A stretch of 12,344 nt of DNA from NCBI GenBank assembly GCA_937913075.1, contig CALEPU010000148.1, positions 1-12,344 of the forward strand. Direction: 5' to 3'. The translations under genes and the position numbers were made by a program. Every line of letters begins with the position of its first letter. Within the stretch, counting starts at the first letter, position 1. The notes under the pieces are model-generated. The model saw only the letters and a list, made by a program, of their open reading frames with translations. It ran no database searches and was not told the DNA's origin. The DNA comes from an uncultured Clostridia bacterium. Lineage in GTDB: Bacteria > Bacillota > Clostridia > Christensenellales > CAG-138. Shown here in pieces: positions 1 to 5,366 of the stretch.

Positions 1-49
1 CGAACTTCGCAGTAATTCACTTGACAGTTGACGCAAGCAATTGAAATCG

Positions 50-78
50 TTGATTTAAAGCCTGTTCTATGGTACAAT
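50..78 (+). promoter_or_regulatory. Probable sigma-A promoter for the acyltransferase gene
   Basis: TTGATT (50-55) and TACAAT (73-78) are separated by exactly 17 nt. They lie about 115 nt upstream of the acyltransferase start at 194. Two further TTGAC-type hexamers at 21-26 and 28-33 have no well-spaced -10 box. The call rests only on the match to the housekeeping consensus and on position. Confidence 0.5.
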
Positions 79-193
79 ACTTTAAACAATCATCGGCTTT
101 ATGATTCCGGCTTCGGCGGCAAGCATACATCGATCAACCTGTTTTGGTCGTACAAGCTGCTGCTTGTCACAGGTATTTTCACGGAGGTCTCCA

Positions 194-1195
194 ATGAAAG
201 ATTCCTTACGGCATTATAAATCAATTGATCTGGCAAGGCTTATGTGCGCATGCCTCGTGGTATTTATTCATATGGGGTTAGACGGTTCTGTTGCCTTTAT
301 CCCGTGCTTTACTCGTCAGGCGGTTCCCTTTTTCTTTCTGGTATCAGGCTTTTTCTTTACAAAAAACGCAGAGAAAGCAAACGATTTCAAACGATTTGCA
401 GTTTCCTATATAAAACCCGTTTTATTGGTTTATTTATGCTGGGTGCTATTCTGGCTTCCATATTATGCAAGGGAAACACTTATCAATTACAGTGACAGAT
501 CGGCATATTATTCTGTTGCTGTTTTGCTGAGGAGAATATTCTTAGCCGGTATAGCGCCCTATTGGTACCTGTTAGTGCTGACCGAGGGAAGTGCCATTTT
601 ATCGGTTTTGCTAAATAAAAAAGCATATAAAACGGGATGGTTTCTTGCCATTGTTGGTTTGATTTTGATGATAATTTATGAATTGCATTTCAAGAGCGGA
701 TTTGGCGCTCTTGTTTACAAGCTGTTCTATTTGGTGTTTTCGTGGAGCTGCAATGTCATCATGTCGGGTTTTCCGTTACTGTTCCTTGGATCTTTTATCG
801 CACGGCATGAAACGACCATTTCTTCTCGGGTACAGTGGCCTTTGATTTTGATCTATATTGCTGTCGTTGTTTTTTCATTCGTCATTTATTCAAAATTCGA
901 AAGTCTATTCGGAATTCCTGTCGGCATAATTGAGGCCGTTCTACTTTTCCTGATCTGTCTTATACCCTCCCGTTTGGAGGAAGTGATACCGATAAGATTG
1001 TGCAGATCATTTAGGAATGTCAGCTCGGTTATTTTTCTCACGCATACAGCGTTTTTAACGGTACTTGGCGAGGTCTTTAATATTTGGGGAACGGCAGCGC
1101 GCTTTACAATTGCTTTCATAGGTGCGATCATTCTGACTTGCTTGATAAAAGCGATTAATTGGAAACCGTTAAACAAGCTATTTATGATCAGATGA
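194..1195 (+). CDS. Membrane acyltransferase, acyltransferase-3 (OafA/WecH-like) family
   Basis: This is a 333-residue polytopic membrane protein of the acyltransferase-3 family (PF01757). Members transfer acyl groups, often acetyl or succinyl, to sugars or other cell-surface acceptors. The N-terminus shows the family signature: SIDLARL followed by VVFIHMG, with the likely catalytic His at residue 26 and Arg at 15. The next loop and helix read AVPFFFLVSGFFF (about 43-55), also typical. About ten hydrophobic segments follow, and the length is normal for the family. The frame is open from 101, but ATG 194 is chosen because GGAGG at 183-187 lies 6 nt upstream and the family motif begins about 10 residues later. 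The coding sequence is visibly AT-richer than genes to the right, which suggests a separate origin. The acceptor substrate cannot be inferred. The DUF4288 gene follows 45 nt later on the same strand and may be co-transcribed. Confidence 0.88.
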   Translation: MKDSLRHYKSIDLARLMCACLVVFIHMGLDGSVAFIPCFTRQAVPFFFLVSGFFFTKNAEKANDFKRFAVSYIKPVLLVYLCWVLFWLPYYARETLINYSDRSAYYSVAVLLRRIFLAGIAPYWYLLVLTEGSAILSVLLNKKAYKTGWFLAIVGLILMIIYELHFKSGFGALVYKLFYLVFSWSCNVIMSGFPLLFLGSFIARHETTISSRVQWPLILIYIAVVVFSFVIYSKFESLFGIPVGIIEAVLLFLICLIPSRLEEVIPIRLCRSFRNVSSVIFLTHTAFLTVLGEVFNIWGTAARFTIAFIGAIILTCLIKAINWKPLNKLFMIR

Positions 1196-1240
1196 GTTGT
1201 TGTATCGCAATAGGATCGGCATTATTGAATGGGGGCAAGT

Positions 1241-1621
1241 ATGAAATACAGCGTTAAGCTGATAATACGGCACACAGTTGAGACCGGAGAGGTGTTTTTG
1301 GAGGAGTCCATACTAATGCTGGACGCGGTATCATTCGACGACGCTTATTTGAAGGCAGAGAATTTTGTGAAAGAAAATGAGCTCTGCGCCGCATATGATA
1401 ATATGTATGGAAAGCGAGTGCATTCGGAAATCATTTCCTATGCAGATTGTTTTGCCGTATATGACGACGAAGATGTTATCGAAGTGTATTCTTCGATCAG
1501 GCGGGCAGGGAAGAAACTGTCGGAGGATATCATAGTTTCCGCCTTGGAGGACTCATGTTCAATAAAGGAAATGTTCCCGCTAAGGCAGTTTGCCGATCCC
1601 GACGAAACCAATGCAGATTGA
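1241..1621 (+). CDS. DUF4288-like small cytoplasmic protein
   Basis: This is a 126-residue protein with no signal peptide or membrane segment. Residues 3-87 follow the DUF4288 pattern as I recall it: YSVKL at the start, an acidic FLEESI strand, an SFDDAYLKAE helix (31-40), a YDNMYGKRV motif (52-60), then an aspartate-rich strand ending in EVYSSIR (81-87). The family has no established function, although members are common as lone small proteins. ATG 1241 is preferred over the in-frame ATG at 1229 because a GGGGG run at 1231-1235 precedes it at about 5 nt and MKYSVKL is the natural domain start. The C-terminal 40 residues are not recognisable. It lies in the same AT-rich block as the acyltransferase and ends before a strong terminator. 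The family call is by pattern memory, not a search. Confidence 0.7.
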   Translation: MKYSVKLIIRHTVETGEVFLEESILMLDAVSFDDAYLKAENFVKENELCAAYDNMYGKRVHSEIISYADCFAVYDDEDVIEVYSSIRRAGKKLSEDIIVSALEDSCSIKEMFPLRQFADPDETNAD

Positions 1622-1698
1622 GTAATTAGCATTCAATGCATATCTCCCTCTTTTATGCATATGGAGGGAATTCCCGCCTGAATTCAACGCTAAAAATT

Positions 1699-1718
1699 GG
1701 GGAGCGGCGCCGCTCCCC
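1699..1718. terminator. Bidirectional palindromic terminator between convergent genes
   Basis: GGGGAGCGGC followed directly by GCCGCTCCCC is a perfect 20-nt inverted repeat. It is followed by TTATATTTT on the + strand and preceded by TAAAAATT, which is a T-rich tract on the - strand. It can therefore end both the DUF4288 transcript and the DUF4349 transcript, which converge here. A second weaker inverted repeat, TCCCTC/GAGGGA, lies at 1645-1669. Confidence 0.75.
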
Positions 1719-1778
1719 TTATATTTTAAACCCCTGCGGCGGCGCTTAATGCTTTATCGCCGCGGGAGCGTTATCAAA

Positions 1779-2771
1779 TCACAACTGTTTCCCTTCGCCC
1801 TGCTGTACCTGCTGCGCCATGTTCACCTGCTGTGCCTGCTGCGTCTGCCGTCCGGCTGCGCCGCGCTTTGCCGCGCGCCTCTTTGCGGACTTGACGCAAA
1901 TCAGCACTATCACGAGGGGCAGCACAACGAGCAGCATGAGCCAAACGAATATCTGCGGCAGTTCGCCTAAGAACCATGCGGCAAAGCTCCTTGCGCCGTC
2001 GCCCACGTCTTCAAGGCTCTCGCCGAAACGGCGGCGAACCTCCTCGCCGAAGCTCTCCTCCTCAACGGGCGTCTCGCGCTCGACCTCGCGGATGCTCATG
2101 CTGACGGTGCTGAAAGCGATCTGCGAGTCATAGCTGCGCAGACGGGCCTCATAGGACTCGAGCTGATACCTGACGTCGGTAAGCCTGTCCTGCAAGGTGA
2201 TTATATCTTCAAGGCTTTCCGCCTTTTCGAGCAGCCCCAGCAGCGTATCGTACTCGGTGCGAAGGGAGGCGAGCCTCGCCTCTATATCGACGTAGGTATC
2301 GGTGACGTCGCTCAGACCCTCCTCGCGTGAGATCACGTTGCCCATGCCGTCGACCGCAGTGAGGAACTCATCCAGCTTCTCGGCGGGGATCCTTGCAACG
2401 AGCCTTGCCGAACGCATGCTCTTGCCCGAGGTGTAGCTCTGTCCCGTCACGGAGTTGCTCTCGACGTAGCCGCCGAGCTCGTTTATCCTTTGGGTAACGC
2501 CGGCGAGAAAAGCGTCGAAATCAAGGCTCTGCACCTCGAGCTGAGCGTCCCTTATTATCTTGCGCCCCTTTAAAATATCGGTCTGCTGATGCGAGGTAGA
2601 TACCTCGGGCGCGGAGAGCGCAAGATCGCTGCCGCCGTAATTGAAGCTTGCTTCATTCGAGTCGCTCATATAGTATCCGCTGTTTGGAGCGGAGCTCTTG
2701 GCAGAGCATCCCGCGAACACCATGCAGAGCGCTATCAGCGCTGAAAAACAAATAAAAACAAATCTTTTCAT
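1779..2771 (-). CDS. DUF4349 domain lipoprotein
   Basis: This is a 330-residue predicted lipoprotein. Residues 1-21 form a signal peptide ending VFAG with Cys22 as the lipidated residue; Phe at -3 is a little unusual for a lipobox. A Ser/Asn-rich linker leads to the DUF4349 region (about 69-295): RKIIRDAQLEVQ, an INELGGYVES segment, and ARIPAEKLDEFL. A predicted coiled coil follows (about 155-215), then ISFS-type strands and a C-terminal transmembrane helix near 273-295 with a KSAKRRAAKR stop-transfer tail. The last 25 residues are Gln-rich. The role of the family is unknown. The frame is open to GTG 2828, but ATG 2771 is chosen because it begins the signal peptide. Its nearest good ribosome site lies unusually far upstream (see findings). 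Lit, encoded at 8556-9260, could modify its N-terminus (inference). Confidence 0.88.
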   Translation of the reverse strand: MKRFVFICFSALIALCMVFAGCSAKSSAPNSGYYMSDSNEASFNYGGSDLALSAPEVSTSHQQTDILKGRKIIRDAQLEVQSLDFDAFLAGVTQRINELGGYVESNSVTGQSYTSGKSMRSARLVARIPAEKLDEFLTAVDGMGNVISREEGLSDVTDTYVDIEARLASLRTEYDTLLGLLEKAESLEDIITLQDRLTDVRYQLESYEARLRSYDSQIAFSTVSMSIREVERETPVEEESFGEEVRRRFGESLEDVGDGARSFAAWFLGELPQIFVWLMLLVVLPLVIVLICVKSAKRRAAKRGAAGRQTQQAQQVNMAQQVQQGEGKQL

Positions 2772-2920
2772 ATCGAGAATTACCGCAAAACGGCCCTCCT
2801 GTTTATTTGAGCTCCGCTTTGCGGCCACTCACTAATATAACGCGCGAGAGGAGATCATGGTTCCCGATATCTTCATTTTTTGTTAATAATCTTTTGATAA
2901 CGGACGGCGTCTGTTTGCAC

Positions 2921-3013
2921 AAAAATATATTTCCCCTGCTCGCGTTTGCTTTGGCAATTTTGGCTATGTATATATAGGGAGTTGTTTCCGCGCGGGGCAC
3001 AGGTCGGTTATTG
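2921..3013 (-). repeat. Intergenic repeat, copy A (left of radC)
   Basis: Read on the - strand, this segment aligns with 3984-4070 on the + strand. Shared blocks in the same order are CAATAACCG, CCTG, CCCG, CTATATAT, CAAAA, GCCAAAGC then AACGCG, and AAATATATTTT, with small gaps between. The two copies point away from radC and so form an imperfect, widely spaced inverted repeat around it. Copy A reads toward the DUF4349 gene. Its identity is unknown: it could be a dispersed intergenic repeat, a structured RNA or a degraded mobile element. Confidence 0.7.
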
Positions 3014-3032
3014 TATGTCTCGCGCGGCTCCC
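2977..3032. other. Predicted hairpin holding the conserved end of repeat A
   Basis: GGGAG (2977-2981) pairs with CTCCC (3028-3032), and CCGCGCG (2988-2994) pairs with CGCGCGG (3021-3027). This gives 12 perfect base pairs with a 6-nt bulge on one side. The 26-nt loop contains the repeat block CGGTTATTG (3005-3013), the same block that lies in the loop of the hairpin in copy B. No T-tract follows on either strand, so it is not a simple terminator. Confidence 0.55.
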
Positions 3033-3225
3033 TGTTTTTGCCTGCAAACGGATAAACCGAACGGCAAAAAGGTCTCCTCTGTAAACAGCCCCGCTGTTCC
3101 GAGGGATTCCTAACGCCTGTAACGCAAAAGTCGGTACTTCGGATATAAGCAAACAAGCCGTGCGGAACACACGAGGAACGACCACCCTCGGCAGCATGGC
3201 ATTGTTATAATAAATTGTTCGATTG

Positions 3226-3948
3226 CTAAGCCGTTGTCTGTGTCCGCTCGCTCTGTGCGATATCTTCGAGATGCAGGTCGTGAAGCACTGCATAGCAGTC
3301 GTCATCGGTTACTATTATCTGCTCATAGAGCTTGACGTCGACCTGTGCGAGCACAGCGAGCAGACGGTTGAGGGTCGCCCCGTCCGCAGCGGAGGGTGTT
3401 ACATTGCCCGATGGATGGTCGTGTGCGAGCAGCACTCCCGCCGCGCCGCAGGCAAGCGCGCGTGACAGCAGCCTCCGCATGTCGATGTCGGCATAGCCAA
3501 TGCCGCCCTGCTCAAAATACCAATCGAGCACGAGCCCCTTGCTGTCCATAAGCATGACGAGCGCACGCTCTGTGCCATGCGAACGCAGCAGCCTCGCAGC
3601 AATCTCCATAGCCTCGCCCACGTTTGCGATGCGCATGCGCGGCTGTGATATTATAAGCGAGCTTTTTACTGCGTCACCTATTATCCCGAGCAGCGTCGCT
3701 GTGTGCATGGAAACACCCTCGTTTGAAGCGAGCGCCATGGGGCTCTCGAAAAGCACCGACTCCAACGAGCCGTAACGGTTGATCAGCCTGTGAGCAAGCG
3801 GGTTGACGTCCCTGCGCGGTATGGCGTAGGTCAGCAGCAGCTCCAACACTTCATGCTCGCTCATCGAAGCCGCGCCGTCTCTCAGATACCTGTGCTTGAG
3901 CCTCTCCCTGTGTCCACGGTGCAGCTCTTCCTTGCCGTTTTGATTCAT
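3226..3948 (-). CDS. radC: RadC/JAB (MPN+) domain protein
   Basis: This is a 240-residue RadC-family protein. Residues 10-98 form the helical N-terminal UPF0758 region (RERL, MSEHEVLELLL, HRLINRYGSLESVL, with a degenerate helix-hairpin-helix near 75-90). Residues 105-228 are the JAMM-type domain, with the metal motif LLAHDHPSGNVTP then SAAD: His176, His178, Ser186 and Asp189 fit HxHx7SxxD exactly. The upstream position that is Glu in typical RadC (E-x-L-F-x-G-T) appears to be Trp143 here, and the usual DH later in the domain reads EQ (209-210), so this is a divergent member. The biochemical role of RadC is unsettled despite its repair name. ATG 3948 is preferred to GTG 3960 because a GGGGGG tract sits about 5 nt upstream. 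A strong hairpin lies just upstream at 3964-4004. Confidence 0.9.
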   Translation of the reverse strand: MNQNGKEELHRGHRERLKHRYLRDGAASMSEHEVLELLLTYAIPRRDVNPLAHRLINRYGSLESVLFESPMALASNEGVSMHTATLLGIIGDAVKSSLIISQPRMRIANVGEAMEIAARLLRSHGTERALVMLMDSKGLVLDWYFEQGGIGYADIDMRRLLSRALACGAAGVLLAHDHPSGNVTPSAADGATLNRLLAVLAQVDVKLYEQIIVTDDDCYAVLHDLHLEDIAQSERTQTTA

Positions 3949-3963
3949 TTTTCCCCCCACTTA

Positions 3964-4004
3964 CGGGAAGATCGCAGGACCGGCAATAACCGGCCTGCGT
4001 CCCG
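3964..4004. other. Strong hairpin upstream of radC, in repeat B
   Basis: CGGGA (3964-3968) pairs with TCCCG (4000-4004), CGCAGG (3973-3978) with CCTGCG (3994-3999), and CCGG (3980-3983) with CCGG (3990-3993). The loop is CAATAA. This makes 15 base pairs with small bulges. On the + strand AGC and then TTTTTT follow (4008-4013), so it could stop + strand transcription before eamA. On the - strand it would be in the radC leader, ending 15 nt before the start codon, where it could hinder ribosome loading. Which strand is used is unknown. Confidence 0.6.
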
Positions 4005-4070
4005 AGCTTTTTTCTCTCTATATATCCACAAAACCGCCAAAGCTAACGCGCTTTTGAAAAATATATTTTC
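3984..4070 (+). repeat. Intergenic repeat, copy B (right of radC)
   Basis: This copy is on the + strand and matches copy A (2921-3013, - strand) in ordered blocks: CAATAACCG, CCTG, CCCG, CTATATAT, CAAAA, GCCAAAGC then AACGCG, and AAATATATTTT. It is about 6 nt shorter than copy A because of small deletions near the TATATAT block. It lies 35 nt upstream of radC and upstream of the eamA promoter. No further copy was found by eye in the rest of the window. Confidence 0.7.
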
Positions 4071-4196
4071 GGCGCGAAAATCATTGCTTGTTATTGCTTC
4101 TTGACTATAAGTTTTTTGAATGAGCGGCAGCTTGTAAGCAGACCGAGCAATGCGGCCGTTTTTCCTGCGTTATCCGGCGCGCCATGCCGCAGCCTG

Positions 4197-4225
4197 TTGA
4201 AAACCTCTGCGGATAATATTATAAT
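4197..4225 (+). promoter_or_regulatory. Sigma-A promoter of eamA
   Basis: TTGAAA (4197-4202) and a perfect TATAAT (4220-4225) are separated by 17 nt. Transcription would begin near 4232, giving a leader of about 20 nt that contains TAAGGAG (4241-4247) 5 nt before the ATG at 4253. Repeat B is therefore outside the eamA transcript if this promoter is used. Confidence 0.8.
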
Positions 4226-4252
4226 AGCATTGAACCGCAATAAGGAGCGTAT

Positions 4253-5224
4253 ATGAGCGCAAGGGTCAGGCAGATAGTATTCCCGCTGACGGCGGCATTG
4301 ATATGGGGCACGGCATTCGTGGCGCAGGACGTATGCGCCGAAAAGGTTGCCGCCTTTACCTTTAACACGGTGCGCTGCTTTGCGGCGTTCGTCGTGCTGC
4401 TTTTGATGAGCATTGTTTTAAAGGCAATAAGACGCAGGCGCGGCAGCGGGTCGGAGCAGGTGCAAAATGACGATCGTGGCTTGCCCGATGAAAGGCGCGC
4501 TTACCGCCGCAGGCTGCTGACGGCGGCAATATTGTGCGGCACGGTGCTTGCCGCCGCCTCAAACCTTCAGCAGGGCGGCATGCAGGCGGGTACCGACAGC
4601 GGCAAGGCGGGCTTTATAACCGCGCTCTATATAGTGCTCGTGCCGATAGGCGGTCTGTTATTGAAAAAGAAAGCTCCCGCCATGCTTTGGCTCGGCGTCG
4701 GTCTGGCGCTCGCAGGGCTTTATCTTTTGTGCGTCAACGGCAGCTTTAAGCTCGCAACGGGCGATATATTGACCCTCGCCTGCGCTCTGGCGTTTGCCGT
4801 GCAGATACTGCTCATAGACCATTATTCCGCAAGGATAGACAGCGTGGAGCTCTGCGCCGCGGAGTTCTTCGTCGCGGGCATATGGTCGGCAATAGGTATG
4901 CTGCTGTTTGAAAAGCCCGATTGGGCTGCGGTGTGGCAGTGCATACTGCCTATTATGTACGTCGCGGTGTTTTCCAGCGGCGTGGCGTATCTCTTGCAGA
5001 TATTGGCCCAGCGCGAGGGCGAGGCGGCGATAGTGTCGCTTTTGTTCAGTATGGAGGCGGTTTTTGCGGTTATCGCCTCGGCAATAATTCTGCATCAGCG
5101 CATGACGGTCAGGGAGTATATAGGCTGCGGGCTGATGCTCGCCGCGATAGTCGTATCACAGCTTCCCGAATTCGGCAGGGCAAAAATAACAAATGCGGAG
5201 CGTGAAAAAGCTCCGCAGGAATAA
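4253..5224 (+). CDS. EamA-family (DMT superfamily) transporter
   Basis: This is a 323-residue integral membrane protein with about ten hydrophobic helices, arranged as two EamA repeats of the drug/metabolite transporter superfamily (about 8-162 and 168-305). The N-terminus shows the typical first helix with LIWGTAFVAQ (17-26), and helix 4 starts after an NLQQGG segment. The repeat junction reads GDILTLACALAFAVQ, matching the usual start of the second EamA half. The loop between helices 2 and 3 (about 58-86) is longer and more charged than usual (RRRR, DDRG, DERRAYRRR). These proteins export metabolites or amino acids, but substrate cannot be read from sequence. It has its own promoter and a strong ribosome site (TAAGGAG, 5 nt spacing). 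The secreted peptidase gene follows 142 nt later with a separate promoter, so a shared operon is unlikely. Confidence 0.9.
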   Translation: MSARVRQIVFPLTAALIWGTAFVAQDVCAEKVAAFTFNTVRCFAAFVVLLLMSIVLKAIRRRRGSGSEQVQNDDRGLPDERRAYRRRLLTAAILCGTVLAAASNLQQGGMQAGTDSGKAGFITALYIVLVPIGGLLLKKKAPAMLWLGVGLALAGLYLLCVNGSFKLATGDILTLACALAFAVQILLIDHYSARIDSVELCAAEFFVAGIWSAIGMLLFEKPDWAAVWQCILPIMYVAVFSSGVAYLLQILAQREGEAAIVSLLFSMEAVFAVIASAIILHQRMTVREYIGCGLMLAAIVVSQLPEFGRAKITNAEREKAPQE

Positions 5225-5244
5225 AGCCCGCTTATGGCGGGGCT
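5225..5244 (+). terminator. Possible weak terminator after eamA
   Basis: AGCCCGC and GCGGGGCT form a stem of 7 pairs with one bulged G and a TTATG loop. It begins immediately after the eamA stop codon. The following sequence is AAGCGAAAAATTT and lacks a clean T-tract, so termination efficiency is doubtful. Confidence 0.35.
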
Positions 5245-5278
5245 AAGCGAAAAATTTGCGCAGGGCGCAGCAAACGTA

Positions 5279-5307
5279 TTGCAAACCTTGGGCAAATATG
5301 CGATAAT
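5279..5307 (+). promoter_or_regulatory. Probable promoter of the secreted peptidase gene
   Basis: TTGCAA (5279-5284) and GATAAT (5302-5307) are spaced by 17 nt, about 60 nt before the start at 5367. The ribosome site is modest (GGAAAGTGAG at 5349-5358). This promoter makes the gene independent of eamA. Confidence 0.5.
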
Positions 5308-5366
5308 AACATTAAATTCAACCGATGATGAGTTGGAAATAATTAACGGAAAGTGAGAGCAATAAT

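Larger units (their letters stand above)
2772..3225. other. 454-nt intergenic region between radC and the DUF4349 gene
   Basis: No convincing gene is seen. Two overlapping - strand open frames here lack ribosome sites and recognisable sequence. The region holds repeat copy A (2921-3013) within a hairpin (2977-3032). A small hairpin at 3172-3190 (CGAGG/CCTCG) lies 35 nt past the radC stop and lacks a good T-tract on the - strand. AGGAGGG (reverse complement of 2794-2800) lies upstream of the DUF4349 gene. I see no well-spaced promoter for that gene, so it may depend on read-through from radC or on a poor promoter. Confidence 0.6.
3949..4252. other. 304-nt divergent intergenic region between radC and eamA
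   Basis: It contains the hairpin at 3964-4004, repeat copy B (3984-4070) and the eamA promoter (4197-4225). The stretch 4071-4190 shows no gene or clear signal. No confident promoter for radC was found on the - strand. TATATAG, read as the reverse complement within the repeat, is a possible -10 box but has no well-spaced -35 box. Confidence 0.6.

Noticed and set aside
28..219. 63-codon + strand frame upstream of and overlapping the acyltransferase start
   Set aside because: It overlaps the promoter at 50-78 and lacks a ribosome site, and its product has no recognisable pattern.
3150..3200. GAGGGTGGTCGTTCCTCG on the - strand resembling a T-box antiterminator core
   Set aside because: The conserved ACCGCG part, a stem I with specifier loop and a downstream terminator are all missing; it is a small hairpin only.
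2803..3305. Two overlapping - strand frames (117 and 113 codons) upstream of the DUF4349 gene
   Set aside because: There is no family, no ribosome site and poor composition. Their similarity to a + strand frame near 4000 is explained by the nucleotide repeat, not by protein homology.
2921..4070. radC plus flanking inverted repeats as an insertion sequence
   Set aside because: No transposase is present, the repeats are imperfect and unequally spaced from radC (35 and 212 nt), and no target duplication could be seen.
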